This document shows positions 17,798-26,533 of a stretch of 64,000 nucleotides of DNA, one piece after another. Under the pieces are notes generated by a model that worked only from the letters and a program-made list of their open reading frames with translations, did not search any database and was not told the origin of the DNA. Position 1 is the first letter of the stretch, and the number at the start of each line of letters is the position of its first letter. A program made the position numbers and the translations under genes. Source of the DNA: Flavobacteriales bacterium (GTDB lineage Bacteria > Bacteroidota > Bacteroidia > Flavobacteriales_F > PHOS-HE28); contig JAEUSU010000005.1 of the NCBI GenBank assembly GCA_016788635.1, forward strand, positions 150,409 to 214,408, given 5' to 3'.

Positions 17798-18474
17798 GCA
17801 ACGGGAGCCTGATCCTCATCCCTACGCCCATCGGCAACCTGGAGGACATCACGCTGCGCGCGGTGCGCATGCTGCGCGAGGTGGATGCCGTGGTGGCCGA
17901 GGACACGCGCGTGAGCGGCCGCCTGCTGCAGCACCTGGGCGTGAGCAAGCCGTTGATCAGCTTCCACACCAACAACGAGCACCGCATGGTGAGCGGCCTG
18001 GTGCAACGCTTGTGCGATGGCCAACGCCTGGCCCTGGTGAGCGATGCGGGCACGCCGGGCATCAGCGATCCGGGTTTCCTGCTCGTGCGCGCGGCGATCG
18101 CCGCAGGCATACCCGTGGAGTGCCTGCCCGGCCCCACGGCCTTCGTGCCCGCATTGGTGGTGAGCGGCCTGCCTTGCGAACGTTTCGTGTATGAAGGTTT
18201 CCTTCCGCAGAAGAAGGGGCGGCGCACGCGCATTGAAGCCCTGAAGGACGAGGCGCGGACGATGGTGATCTACGAGAGCCCTCACCGCATGGTACGCCTG
18301 CTGGGCGAACTGATCGAAACGCTTGGTGCGGATCGCCCGGCCAGCGCAAGCCGCGAGCTGAGCAAGTTGCACGAAGAGACGCGGCGCGGCACCCTCGGCG
18401 AGTTGCTGGCCCATTTCACCACCCACGAACCGCGCGGCGAGTTCGTGGTGGTGGTCGGTGGAAAAGATGAATGA
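17794..18474 (+). CDS. rsmI: 16S rRNA (cytidine(1402)-2'-O)-methyltransferase RsmI
   Basis: This 226-aa SAM-dependent tetrapyrrole-methylase-fold enzyme shows IPTPIGNLEDITLRA at the N-terminus, EDTR, SDAGTPGISDPG and the ESPHR motif, all diagnostic of RsmI. It 2'-O-methylates C1402 in the ribosomal P site. Translation starts at GTG overlapping the M28 stop (GTGA). The C-terminal RsmI helix-turn-helix extension of some homologues is short here, as is normal for the group. Confidence 0.95.
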   Translation: MSNGSLILIPTPIGNLEDITLRAVRMLREVDAVVAEDTRVSGRLLQHLGVSKPLISFHTNNEHRMVSGLVQRLCDGQRLALVSDAGTPGISDPGFLLVRAAIAAGIPVECLPGPTAFVPALVVSGLPCERFVYEGFLPQKKGRRTRIEALKDEARTMVIYESPHRMVRLLGELIETLGADRPASASRELSKLHEETRRGTLGELLAHFTTHEPRGEFVVVVGGKDE

Positions 18475-18505
18475 TCCGCCGGCACGAAGGCGTCCCCTGC
18501 GCGGA

Positions 18506-18513
18506 TACCTTTC
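18506..18513 (+). promoter_or_regulatory. -7 box upstream of the secreted hypothetical
   Basis: TACCTTTC, continuing to TTTCG, lies 15 nt before the ATG at 18529. It matches the TAnCTT series found before other first genes. Confidence 0.4.
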
Positions 18514-18528
18514 GCTGCACATCGCGCC

Positions 18529-19098
18529 ATGCGCACTTCCGCCTCACTGCTCTCGTGCCTCATCGGCACCCTGCTGTGCGCACAGGTGACCTTGCACCAC
18601 AACGCGGCGGAATACCGCGCGAACACCGGCGAGGACCTGGGACAATACGTGGACGTGGTGATCGCCATGGGCCGCTACGTGCTGGTGGTGCGAAAGGATG
18701 GTGTGGAGCGCCGCCTGCCCTGCAAGGACCTCTGGGGCTTCACCTACAAGGGTGTGCTCTTTCGCTTCAGCAGTGAAGGCCACGTGCCCGTGCGGCTGAT
18801 GAAGGAGGGGGCCATGTGCTACTTCGAGAACGGTTTCGCACACCTGCGCATGGTGCACGACGGCACCGAGGTGGCCCATGCCACCCAAGGCCACAGGAGC
18901 TACCTGAGCCGCGACCTGGACGGTCCCATCGTGCCGGCGGTGTTCAAGGAAGGGGATGGCCGCAGCGCCAGCGGCCGTTACCGGGCACAATACCCCGCCT
19001 TCGAGGCCCTCTTTACCTGTATTGGCGACCAGGACGACCTGGAGCACAATCGCCAGTGCGTGGTGGATTTTGAGGTGGCGCTCGAGGGGGGGAGGTAA
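18529..19098 (+). CDS. Secreted hypothetical protein
   Basis: This 189-aa protein has a short signal peptide (about residues 1-18, ending LCAQ). The mature part has no recognised domain; it contains GRYVLVVRKDGVERRLPCKDLWGFTYKG-type beta-rich sequence and two C-terminal Cys residues. An upstream ORF starting at 18471 in another frame is rejected. It sits 54 nt after rsmI with its own candidate promoter and is followed by a 41-bp palindrome. Function unknown. Confidence 0.7.
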   Translation: MRTSASLLSCLIGTLLCAQVTLHHNAAEYRANTGEDLGQYVDVVIAMGRYVLVVRKDGVERRLPCKDLWGFTYKGVLFRFSSEGHVPVRLMKEGAMCYFENGFAHLRMVHDGTEVAHATQGHRSYLSRDLDGPIVPAVFKEGDGRSASGRYRAQYPAFEALFTCIGDQDDLEHNRQCVVDFEVALEGGR

Positions 19099-19116
19099 GG
19101 GACGGTTCATAGACGC

Positions 19117-19157
19117 GCCACGCTGAGCCTGCCTGCCGCAGGCAGGCTCAGCGTGGC
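19117..19157. repeat. 41-bp perfect palindrome, REP-like / terminator
   Basis: The 20-bp arms GCCACGCTGAGCCTGCCTGC and its exact reverse complement surround one central base. The core CTGAGCCTG...CAGGCTCAG matches a class of dispersed palindromes seen in many genomes. It lies between the secreted hypothetical and the DAHP synthase promoter, where it may also end transcription. There is no T tract. Confidence 0.7.
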
Positions 19158-19183
19158 CGGTCGTTCGGGAACCATGGGCCAAG

Positions 19184-19191
19184 TACATTTG
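19184..19191 (+). promoter_or_regulatory. -7 box of the DAHP synthase gene
   Basis: TACATTTG is an exact match to the Bacteroidota -7 consensus TAnnTTTG and lies 13 nt before the ATG at 19205. A TTCG 16 bp upstream is a weak -33 candidate. Confidence 0.55.
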
Positions 19192-19204
19192 TTCCACTTC
19201 CCAA

Positions 19205-20341
19205 ATGCCCGCCACCACCACCTTTCTTCCGCTGAGCGCCTGGGGCCTTGGCGTGGACCGCCCCCTGCTGGTGGCCGGGCCATGCAGTGCGGAAAGCGCG
19301 GACCAGGTGCTGGCCACCGCCCGTGCCATCCGCACCAGGGCTCCCCAAGTGAAGGTGTTCCGGGCCGGCGTGTGGAAACCCCGCACCCGACCGGGAACTT
19401 TTGAGGGCAATGGTGCCGAAGCCCTGCGATGGCTACAGGAGGTGAAGGCGGAGACCGGGCTGCTCCTGGCCACCGAAGTGGCCAACGCCGAGCATGTGGA
19501 CGCCAGCTTGAAGGCGGGCATCGACCTGTTATGGATCGGGGCGCGCACCACCCCCAGCCCCTTCGCTGTGCAGGAGATCGCGGATGCGCTGCGGGGGGTG
19601 GACGTGCCTGTGCTGGTGAAGAACCCCATCAACCCCGACCTGCAGCTCTGGATCGGGGCACTGGAACGCCTGGCCCACGCGGGACTCACGCGCCTGGCAG
19701 CCATTCACCGCGGCTTCCATTGGTTCGAGCGCACACCCTACCGGAACAGCCCCATGTGGGAATTCCCCATCCGCCTGAAGGGAACCTTCCCGGACTTGGA
19801 GCTGCTCTGCGACCCCAGCCACATCGCCGGGGGGCGTGAACGTTTGGGCGAGGTGGCCCAACAGGCCCTGGACCTGAACTTCAGCGGGCTGATGGTGGAG
19901 ACCCACATCCGGCCGGATCAAGCCTTGAGCGACGCGGACCAGCAGGTGGACCCCGCCGGCCTGGCCGTCCTTCTGGAAGGGCTGAACTTCAGGAGAGCTG
20001 CCCCCCCCGGGGTGCTGCACGCCCCGCTGCAGGAGCTGCGCGACCTGATCGACCAGCTGGACGAGGAACTTGCCCAGAAGCTGGGCAGCCGCATGGCCAT
20101 TGCCGAGCGCATCGGCGAGTACAAGCACGCCCACAATGTGGCCATCCTGCAGCCCGAACGCTGGGAGGCCATCATGCGCCGGCAGCTTCAACTGGCCCGC
20201 CACCTGGGCCTGAGCCCGGCCTTTGTGGAGGCCGTGATGAACGCCATACACACCGAGAGCATCCGGAGGCAAAGCCAGGTGGCGGACGAGGCGGGCCAGG
20301 GAGTGCCTCCCTCAGGATCCCGCGCCTCCGCACAGGATTAG
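19205..20341 (+). CDS. Bifunctional DAHP synthase / chorismate mutase
   Basis: This 378-aa protein has an N-terminal class I-beta (KDO8P-synthase-like) DAHP synthase domain (VAGPCSAES, KVFRAGVWKPRTRPG, LCDPSHIAGG) over residues 15-260. A C-terminal AroQ-type chorismate mutase follows (about residues 280-365: ELRDLIDQLDEELAQKLGSR, IGEYKHAHN). It catalyses the first shikimate-pathway step and the prephenate branch; the mutase domain is likely also the feedback-sensing part. This domain order is usual in Bacteroidota. It is preceded by its own promoter. Confidence 0.93.
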   Translation: MPATTTFLPLSAWGLGVDRPLLVAGPCSAESADQVLATARAIRTRAPQVKVFRAGVWKPRTRPGTFEGNGAEALRWLQEVKAETGLLLATEVANAEHVDASLKAGIDLLWIGARTTPSPFAVQEIADALRGVDVPVLVKNPINPDLQLWIGALERLAHAGLTRLAAIHRGFHWFERTPYRNSPMWEFPIRLKGTFPDLELLCDPSHIAGGRERLGEVAQQALDLNFSGLMVETHIRPDQALSDADQQVDPAGLAVLLEGLNFRRAAPPGVLHAPLQELRDLIDQLDEELAQKLGSRMAIAERIGEYKHAHNVAILQPERWEAIMRRQLQLARHLGLSPAFVEAVMNAIHTESIRRQSQVADEAGQGVPPSGSRASAQD

Positions 20342-20372
20342 TTTGAACCGACCTCGGCCCCAGCTAATTTGG
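20342..20372 (+). promoter_or_regulatory. Bacteroidota-type -33/-7 promoter for the FG-GAP gene
   Basis: TTTG at 20342-20345, a 19-bp spacer, then TAATTTGG at 20365-20372. The spacing equals that of the rimP promoter. The start codon is 47 nt downstream. Confidence 0.6.
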
Positions 20373-20419
20373 TCGCTCCTGCAAGCTGACCCCAACCCCA
20401 ATCTTCCAACCCCCAACCC

Positions 20420-23254
20420 ATGAAAGGTCTTTTCTCCTTAGTGGTCGTCTTTTGTCTGGCCCTCTCCACGGCCTGGGCGCAGCCGACCTTCAACAACATG
20501 TCCTCGCTCCTGCCGCAGTTCAGCTACAGCGGTGGTTGCGCGGCCGTGGTGGACATGAACGGCGATGGCCTGGATGACATCTGCCGCCTGGACAGCAGCC
20601 GGCACGTGTACGTCGAGTACCAGAACGCCGACGGTTCCTTCACCCGTTTCGACTATGGCCGCATCAGCAACAGCTCACAATGGGGCTGGGCCATTGGCGA
20701 TACCGACCACGACGGGCACAAGGACATCTTCAGTGGTGGCAGCTACGACAACGTGCGCCACATGCAGATCTCCGCACCCGGTGTGTTCAACCTGGTGGTG
20801 ATCCCGAACAGCCAGCAGTTCATGCAATGCGCCAACATGGCCGACGTGAACAACGATGGCCACGTGGATGGCTTCGGCTGCCACGACGACGGCCCGAGCC
20901 GCATCTATCTGAACAACGGTTCCGGCACCCTGGGCTACAACAATTACATCGACTTCACCACCACGCCTTCCAGCGACATGAGCGGGAACTATGGCAGCAC
21001 GTGGACGGACTTCGACAATGACGGCGATCTGGACCTCTACATCGCCAAGTGCCGCCAGGGGGTGACCAACCAGAACGATCCGCGCCGGATCAACGTGCTG
21101 TACGTGAACGACGGCAGCAACAACTACACGGAAATGGCCGACACCTACGGGGTGCGCATCCAATACCAGAGCTGGTCCTGCGACTTCGGCGACATTGACA
21201 ACGACGGCGACATGGACCTGGTGGTGACCAACCACGACAACACCATCATGCTGCTGCAGAACGATGGCACCGGCCACTTCACGGAGATCACCGCCGGCAG
21301 CGGCCTGCTCTACAATGGATTCTTCCTGCAGAGCATCTTCCGCGACTTCGACAACGACGGCTACCTGGACCTCATAACCGCCGGCGGCGTGAACACGGAC
21401 AAGTACTTCAAGGGCAACGGCGACGGCACCTTCACGCCGATGCCCAATGTGTTCCCGTCCACCAAGCCCATGCACACCTTCGCCATCGGCGACCTGAACA
21501 ACGATGGGTTCGAGGATGTCTTTGCGGGCTACGGCGACCAGAACTCCTATGTGACCCCGGACTACAGCTTCCCCGACCGCCTGTGGTTGAACACGCCCAA
21601 CGGCAACCACTGGTTCAATGTGAACCTGGTGGGTACCACGAGCAACCACAACGCCATTGGTGCCCGCACCCAGATCTACGGCCCCTGGGGCGTTCAGATC
21701 CGCGAGGTGCGTTCCGGTGAGAGCTACGGCATTGTGAACTCCTTCACGCAGCATTACGGCTTGGGGCAGTTCACCGAGGTGGACTCGCTCATGATCCGCT
21801 GGCCGAGCGGTCTGGTGGAATGGTATTACGACCTGGATGGCGACCAGAGCATCACGGTGATCGAAGGCAACTGCATCGCCCCGGATGCGCAGGTGCTCTC
21901 CAGCGGCGGCCAGATCTACTGCACCGGTGGAGCACCGATCACGCTGACGGCGAACGCGGGTTACCAATACACTTGGAGCACCGGCGCCACCACCCAGAGC
22001 ATCAACGTGACCGCCGGTGGCGCCTACACGGTGACCATCGATGATGGCACGGGCTGCGTGGACAACGCCACATTGATCATCACCCAGGATCCCGATGAGA
22101 CCCCGACGATCTCCTTCACGGGGGAGACGACCTTCTGCGAAGGGGGCTCCGTGGTGCTGAACGCCAGCGCTGCCTCGGGCTACCTCTGGAACACCGGAGA
22201 GACCACGCAGAGCATCCTGGCCACGGATGACGGCCCCTATACGGTGGCCACCTCGGGCGTCTGCGGCCTCACCACCAGTGCACCGGTAAGCTTCACAGTG
22301 CTGGCCAGCCCGGCCGCACCCACCGCCCCGGGTGAGTTCCTCCCCGGCCCGGGCACGGCCGACCTGACGGCCACGGGCGACAGCATCGTATGGTACGACC
22401 AGGCTTCCGGCGGCACACCGGTCGGTTACGGCAATGCCTGGACCACGCCCTTTGTGAACACGACCACCAGCTTCTGGTGCGAGGATGTGCTGCAGTACGG
22501 TGGCACCGAGTATTTCGGTGGAAAAGTGGATAACAGCACGAGCAACGGGCAGTACCACAACAACAATACGAACTACCTGGTCTTCGAAGTGTACGAGCCG
22601 ATGGTGCTCCGCAGTGTGAAGGTGTACGCCAACGGTGCCGGTGCGCGCAGCATCGCCGTGGTGCAGATGGGCTCCGGGGCTACTGTGGCCTCCGGCACGT
22701 TCAATGTGCCCGATGGCGAGAGCCGCGTGCAGCTGGACTTCGATGTGGCTGTCGGTGGTCCATATGGCTTGCGTGTCACCTCCAGCAACCCGCAGTTGTG
22801 GCGCGATGGCACGGGCAGCAACCCGGCCTACCCCTACACGCTTGGCACCTTGGGCACCATCACGCAGAGCAATGCCACGGGCGCCAATGCGCTCAACTTC
22901 TACTACTACTTCTACGACTGGGAGGTGGAGGAGCCCAGTTTCCATTGCAGCAGCCCCCGCACCGAAGTGGTGGTGGATGTGGCTGTGGGCGTAGTGGAGG
23001 CCGACCAGCAGGACGGGGTTTCCGTGTGGCCCAACCCCACCACGGATGTGCTCAACGTGGCCACCTCCTCCGCGTTGGTGGATGTGACCATCGTGGACAT
23101 CACCGGCCGTGTGGTGATGGTGCGCTCAGGTGATGCACGCCAAAGTGCGGCCGGTCAGTTCACCCTGGACCTGGGCCACCTGGCCCCCGGTGAGTACCTG
23201 CTGCGTACCCGCACGGAGAACGGACAGACCGCCCACCGGGTGATGGTGCGCTAA
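20420..23254 (+). CDS. FG-GAP/VCBS and ASPIC/UnbV repeat protein with T9SS sorting domain
   Basis: This 944-aa secreted protein has a signal peptide of about 20 residues (AWAQ). Residues about 30-400 hold FG-GAP/VCBS beta-propeller blades with repeated Ca-binding DxNxDGxxD motifs (DMNGDGLDD, DTDHDGHKD, DVNNDGHVD, DFDNDGDLD, DIDNDGDMD, DFDNDGYLD, DLNNDGFED). An ASPIC/UnbV segment follows (HNAIGART to SLMIRWPSG). Then come two Ig-like segments with WSTGATTQSI, a 150-aa module (GGKVDNS to YDWEVEEP) shared with the S8 protease at 9746, and a T9SS type A domain from VSVWPNPTTD. It is a likely cell-surface adhesin or binding protein. Confidence 0.9.
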   Translation: MKGLFSLVVVFCLALSTAWAQPTFNNMSSLLPQFSYSGGCAAVVDMNGDGLDDICRLDSSRHVYVEYQNADGSFTRFDYGRISNSSQWGWAIGDTDHDGHKDIFSGGSYDNVRHMQISAPGVFNLVVIPNSQQFMQCANMADVNNDGHVDGFGCHDDGPSRIYLNNGSGTLGYNNYIDFTTTPSSDMSGNYGSTWTDFDNDGDLDLYIAKCRQGVTNQNDPRRINVLYVNDGSNNYTEMADTYGVRIQYQSWSCDFGDIDNDGDMDLVVTNHDNTIMLLQNDGTGHFTEITAGSGLLYNGFFLQSIFRDFDNDGYLDLITAGGVNTDKYFKGNGDGTFTPMPNVFPSTKPMHTFAIGDLNNDGFEDVFAGYGDQNSYVTPDYSFPDRLWLNTPNGNHWFNVNLVGTTSNHNAIGARTQIYGPWGVQIREVRSGESYGIVNSFTQHYGLGQFTEVDSLMIRWPSGLVEWYYDLDGDQSITVIEGNCIAPDAQVLSSGGQIYCTGGAPITLTANAGYQYTWSTGATTQSINVTAGGAYTVTIDDGTGCVDNATLIITQDPDETPTISFTGETTFCEGGSVVLNASAASGYLWNTGETTQSILATDDGPYTVATSGVCGLTTSAPVSFTVLASPAAPTAPGEFLPGPGTADLTATGDSIVWYDQASGGTPVGYGNAWTTPFVNTTTSFWCEDVLQYGGTEYFGGKVDNSTSNGQYHNNNTNYLVFEVYEPMVLRSVKVYANGAGARSIAVVQMGSGATVASGTFNVPDGESRVQLDFDVAVGGPYGLRVTSSNPQLWRDGTGSNPAYPYTLGTLGTITQSNATGANALNFYYYFYDWEVEEPSFHCSSPRTEVVVDVAVGVVEADQQDGVSVWPNPTTDVLNVATSSALVDVTIVDITGRVVMVRSGDARQSAAGQFTLDLGHLAPGEYLLRTRTENGQTAHRVMVR

Positions 23255-23276
23255 GCCGCTTTCATTCGTTCCTGAC

Positions 23277-23308
23277 AAGGGTCCCGGTGCATCAGCACCG
23301 GGACCCTT
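23277..23308 (+). terminator. Intrinsic terminator of the FG-GAP gene
   Basis: AAGGGTCCCGGTGC pairs with GCACCGGGACCCTT around a 4-nt loop, then CTGTTT. It begins 22 nt after the stop codon. Confidence 0.9.
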
Positions 23309-23368
23309 CTGTTTCCGGCCTCAACCTTTCCGGGTCCGGCCCGTTCAAGCGGTCCGAGAACAACCGCC

Positions 23369-23863
23369 ATGGAACGTTATTCGCCTCTCACCAGCCCGGC
23401 CTTCATCCTGCTCACCACCTTGCTGATTGCGGCCTGTCACCCCAAGGAACTGGATGACTTCAACCCCATGAGCAACAGCTGTGGCCAGGAGGGCAACCGC
23501 ATCAGCGCCGTGGTGGATGGTGATAGTTGGTGCGCCAACGCCAGCGTCACGGCCATCGTTTCCGATGACCAGGCCGCGATCCTTACGGGGGTGGGGCTGA
23601 CCGGTGCTGCCATTACGGTGCAGGTGGACAGCATCGCCTATGGCGACCACCCCATTAATGAGGCCGACAATGCCGTGTTGTGGATGGGCGGTGGGCAGAA
23701 TTTCACCCCGCGCAACGATCACCCCGGCATCCTCACGATCCTTTCGCATGATCCTGCGGCGCGGCGCCTCTGTGCACGCGTGACCGTAACGCTGTTCAGC
23801 GAGACCAGCGGCCAGCAACGCGAAGTGGTGGCCGACCTGGACGTGACCTACGCGCAGGAGTAA
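23369..23863 (+). CDS. Predicted lipoprotein, hypothetical
   Basis: This 164-aa protein has a lipoprotein signal (LLIAAC, Cys about residue 23). The mature domain (GNRISAVVDGDSWCANASVTAIVSD...ITVQVDSI...ADLDVTYAQE) looks like the small beta-sandwich lipoproteins (DUF6252-like) of Bacteroidota, but I am not sure of the family. It stands alone between a terminator and the moeB promoter. Confidence 0.72.
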   Translation: MERYSPLTSPAFILLTTLLIAACHPKELDDFNPMSNSCGQEGNRISAVVDGDSWCANASVTAIVSDDQAAILTGVGLTGAAITVQVDSIAYGDHPINEADNAVLWMGGGQNFTPRNDHPGILTILSHDPAARRLCARVTVTLFSETSGQQREVVADLDVTYAQE

Positions 23864-23894
23864 GGCCGGCTGGTCGTACTTCTGGTGCCGCCAC

Positions 23895-23902
23895 TACCTT
23901 GG
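23895..23902 (+). promoter_or_regulatory. -7 box of the molybdenum-cofactor operon
   Basis: TACCTTGG ends 4 nt before the moeB ATG at 23907. The short leader leaves no room for a Moco riboswitch. Confidence 0.45.
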
Positions 23903-23906
23903 CGGC

Positions 23907-24566
23907 ATGGCGATCTCCATCCGTGAAGCACGTGTGGCCATGGTGGGCCTGGGTGCCCTGGGCTGTGAAGTATTGCCTCGTCTTGCCCGCCTGCCGCTGG
24001 CCGGCATCACCCTGGTCGATGGCGACAACGTCGAGGAGAACAACCTCGACCGTCAGCAATTGTACGCCGCCATGGACGTGGGCTACCCGAAGGCCACCAC
24101 CGCGCGAGGCTGGGCACTGCTGGTGGGCCCTGCATTGGATATCCATGCGGAAGTGCGCTTCCTGGACGCTGGGAACGCAGCGGACCTGTTGCGCGGTCAT
24201 CAACTGGTGATCGACTGCACGGACGACCTGCATGCGAAGCGCATCATCGATGAGGAGTGCGCGACGCTGCACATCCCGCTCGTCTCCGGTGCGGTGCATG
24301 AACGTCAGGGTCAGGTGTTGCTGCTGCATGCGGCAGGGGCGGGTGCTTCGCTGCGCCGAACGGACCTGTACAGAGGGACCGTGGGCCCGGAGCAGGACGG
24401 CTGCGATATGCGGCGCGTGCCTTTGGACCTGATCGAGGTGGTGGGTGAACGGATGTACCAGCTGGCGCGAGCCGTGCTGAACGCGCAGCCCGTGGTGAAC
24501 GGCCGGATCGAATTGTGCGACCTGAACGCAGGCGTGTGGCGGAGCTTTGATGCACCCCGGTCATGA
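23907..24566 (+). CDS. moeB: ThiF/MoeB family adenylyltransferase (MoaD-activating)
   Basis: This 219-aa E1-like enzyme has the ATP-binding GLGALGCEV, the DGDNVEENNLDRQ segment (canonical D-x-D-x-V-x3-N-x3-Q/R), KA near residue 63 and DCTDD. It adenylates the C-terminal Gly-Gly of MoaD before sulfur transfer. It is shorter than E. coli MoeB and lacks a rhodanese domain; the CxxC zinc pairs of canonical MoeB are not evident. Its place as first gene of the moeA-mobA-moaD-moaE-moaCB operon makes MoaD the likely partner rather than ThiS. Confidence 0.85.
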   Translation: MAISIREARVAMVGLGALGCEVLPRLARLPLAGITLVDGDNVEENNLDRQQLYAAMDVGYPKATTARGWALLVGPALDIHAEVRFLDAGNAADLLRGHQLVIDCTDDLHAKRIIDEECATLHIPLVSGAVHERQGQVLLLHAAGAGASLRRTDLYRGTVGPEQDGCDMRRVPLDLIEVVGERMYQLARAVLNAQPVVNGRIELCDLNAGVWRSFDAPRS

Positions 24567-25741
24567 TCACAGTTGAAGAAGCCCGCACCATCGTCATGGG
24601 CGAGCAATGGACGATGCCCGATGAGCAGCTGCCCTTGGAGGAATGTCATGGCCGGGTGCTCGCCGGGGATGTGTTCGCACGACATGCGTTCCCGTTGTTC
24701 GACATGAGCGCCGTGGATGGGTTCGCGGTAGGGGATGGCACGGGTCCGTGGCAGGTGGTGGGCTCGCTTCCAGCGGGTGATACGTTCGGCCGTCCGCTGG
24801 ACGCTGGTGAGGCGGTGCGGATCTTCACCGGTGCGCAGGTGCCGGAAGCGAGCCATGCGGTGGTGATGCAGGAACGCTGCACGGTGCATGATGCAGCACT
24901 GTCGATCGAAGGTGAACCCCCGGCGGCCGGTGCGAACATCCGCAGGCGGGCCGAAGGCCATGCCAGGGGTGATCTGCTCCTGCGTGGTGGAACGCGCCTG
25001 GACATGGCCGCCATCGGTCTGTTGGCTGCTGATGGGGTGGATGCGGTCCCAGTGGCCATGGCACCGGTCGTGGGCATCATCCGCACGGGTGGCGAGTTCG
25101 CCGACGGGAGCTCCGCTGGTCCGGGCCGCATTTTCAGCAGCAACGAGGTGATGCTTTCGGCTGCGGCGCGAGCGGCGGGATGGCCCCAGGAAGATCACGT
25201 GTACACGGTTGCGGATCTGCCATCGGAGATCAAGGCCACCATCTTCCGAGCCTCATTGGATTGCCACCTGGTGATCACCACGGGCGGGGTTTCTGTTGGC
25301 GAACATGATCTCTTGCGGAGTGTATTGGAGGACCTGGGTGCGGAGATCCATTTCCACGGCGTGCTACAAAAACCAGGCAAGCCCATGTTGTTCGCCACGG
25401 TGGGGCATGTGCCGGTGTTCGCCCTGCCCGGGAACCCGCGCGCCGTTCTCGTGGCCTGGCATGTGTATGTGCTACCCTACATCAGGGCCATGCAGGGCAT
25501 GCGGGATCGGGATCATGGAAGGGACCACCTGCCCATGGCGCATGGTCTGTCACTGAAGGGGGGGCGTGCCGAATTCCGTGCGGCCCGTGTGCGTGGTGGT
25601 AAGATCGAGTTGCTGAAGGACGAAGGCTCGCATCTCCTGGGCTCCCTCACAGAAGCGGACGCGCTGGCTTATTTTCCCCACACCATGCGCCAGGTGGAAA
25701 GTGGCGATGAGGTGGAGGTGATCCATTTGCATGAGCGATGA
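24563..25741 (+). CDS. moeA: Molybdopterin molybdenumtransferase MoeA
   Basis: This 392-aa MoeA/gephyrin-E family protein has the N-terminal SAVDGFAV (about residues 49-56), a MogA-like central domain with TTGGVSVGEHD (about 240) and LPGNPRA (about 290), and a C-terminal beta-barrel domain. It inserts molybdate into adenylated molybdopterin. Start ATGA overlaps the moeB stop by 4 nt. Confidence 0.95.
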   Translation: MITVEEARTIVMGEQWTMPDEQLPLEECHGRVLAGDVFARHAFPLFDMSAVDGFAVGDGTGPWQVVGSLPAGDTFGRPLDAGEAVRIFTGAQVPEASHAVVMQERCTVHDAALSIEGEPPAAGANIRRRAEGHARGDLLLRGGTRLDMAAIGLLAADGVDAVPVAMAPVVGIIRTGGEFADGSSAGPGRIFSSNEVMLSAAARAAGWPQEDHVYTVADLPSEIKATIFRASLDCHLVITTGGVSVGEHDLLRSVLEDLGAEIHFHGVLQKPGKPMLFATVGHVPVFALPGNPRAVLVAWHVYVLPYIRAMQGMRDRDHGRDHLPMAHGLSLKGGRAEFRAARVRGGKIELLKDEGSHLLGSLTEADALAYFPHTMRQVESGDEVEVIHLHER

Positions 25742-26304
25742 ACCGATCAGGCTGGACCGGCGTGGTGCTCGCGGGTGGTAGAAGCTCGCGCATGGGCCGT
25801 GACAAGGCACTGGTCGAATGGGAGGGACGTTCATTGCTGGATCGCGCGCTGGACAAGTTGGACCCCCATGTGCGGGAAGTGCTCGTGATCGGTGAACCGG
25901 AGAAGTACGGTCATGTGGGTCCCTTCGTGATCGCCGATGAATGGCCGGGCAAAGGGCCATTGGGCGGCCTGGCCACGGCCATGCGTTACGCCAGCAACGA
26001 CCGCCTGCTGGTGATCGCCTGCGACCTGCCGGGACTGAACGACCGGCTGTTCGAGATGCTGAAAGGGCAGTTGGGTAAGGCCACCGAGGCCGTGGTGCCA
26101 CGGCATGATGGGCTCATCGAGCCCCTGGCCGCCGCCTATCACCGCAACGCACAACCCGCCTTCCGGCGCTGTGTGGAATTGGATGTGCTGAAGATGAGCG
26201 ATGCGCTTGGTCAGGTGCGCACGAGCTATTTGGAGGTCGTACCCGGCAGCGATGGCTGGCCTGCGGACCTGTTCCGGAACATCAATCGGCCGGGCGATCT
26301 TTGA
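25738..26304 (+). CDS. mobA: Molybdenum cofactor guanylyltransferase MobA
   Basis: This 188-aa nucleotidyltransferase has LAGGRSSRMGRDKAL at the N-terminus, GPLGGL (about residue 76), CDLPG for metal binding, and the late NINRPGDL motif. It attaches GMP to Moco to form the MGD cofactor used by DMSO-reductase-family enzymes such as formate dehydrogenases and nitrate reductases. ATGA overlap with moeA; moaD starts 4 nt downstream. Confidence 0.94.
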   Translation: MNRSGWTGVVLAGGRSSRMGRDKALVEWEGRSLLDRALDKLDPHVREVLVIGEPEKYGHVGPFVIADEWPGKGPLGGLATAMRYASNDRLLVIACDLPGLNDRLFEMLKGQLGKATEAVVPRHDGLIEPLAAAYHRNAQPAFRRCVELDVLKMSDALGQVRTSYLEVVPGSDGWPADLFRNINRPGDL

Positions 26305-26308
26305 GGCG

Positions 26309-26533
26309 ATGGAGGTGCTGCTGTTCGGCATGATCGCGGAAATGGCCGGTGCGGACCGGGTCAAGGTGGATGCCTCCAGCGTGCATCAACTCCGCCGTGC
26401 ACTTGCCGACCGCATCCCTGACCTCGACAAGTTCAGCATGGCCATTGCAGTGGACCGACGCATTGTTCACGAGGACATGCCCTTGACCGGCAGCGAGGAG
26501 ATCGCCGTGCTGCCCCCATTCGCAGGAGGATGA
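26309..26533 (+). CDS. moaD: Molybdopterin synthase small subunit MoaD
   Basis: This 74-aa ubiquitin-like protein (EVLLFGMIAEMAG...) ends in PPFAGG; the terminal Gly-Gly carries the thiocarboxylate sulfur. The ATG at 26309, rather than an upstream in-frame ATG, gives the normal MoaD length. The stop overlaps the moaE start (ATGA). Confidence 0.93.
   Translation: MEVLLFGMIAEMAGADRVKVDASSVHQLRRALADRIPDLDKFSMAIAVDRRIVHEDMPLTGSEEIAVLPPFAGG

Noticed and set aside
20675..22945. A 756-aa minus-strand ORF opposite the FG-GAP gene
   Set aside because: Antisense shadow of repeated Asp/Asn/Gly codons; the plus frame has a signal peptide, Ca-binding repeats and a sorting domain.
23863..23907. Molybdenum-cofactor riboswitch before moeB
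   Set aside because: The gap is only about 43 bp and no conserved structure can fit.
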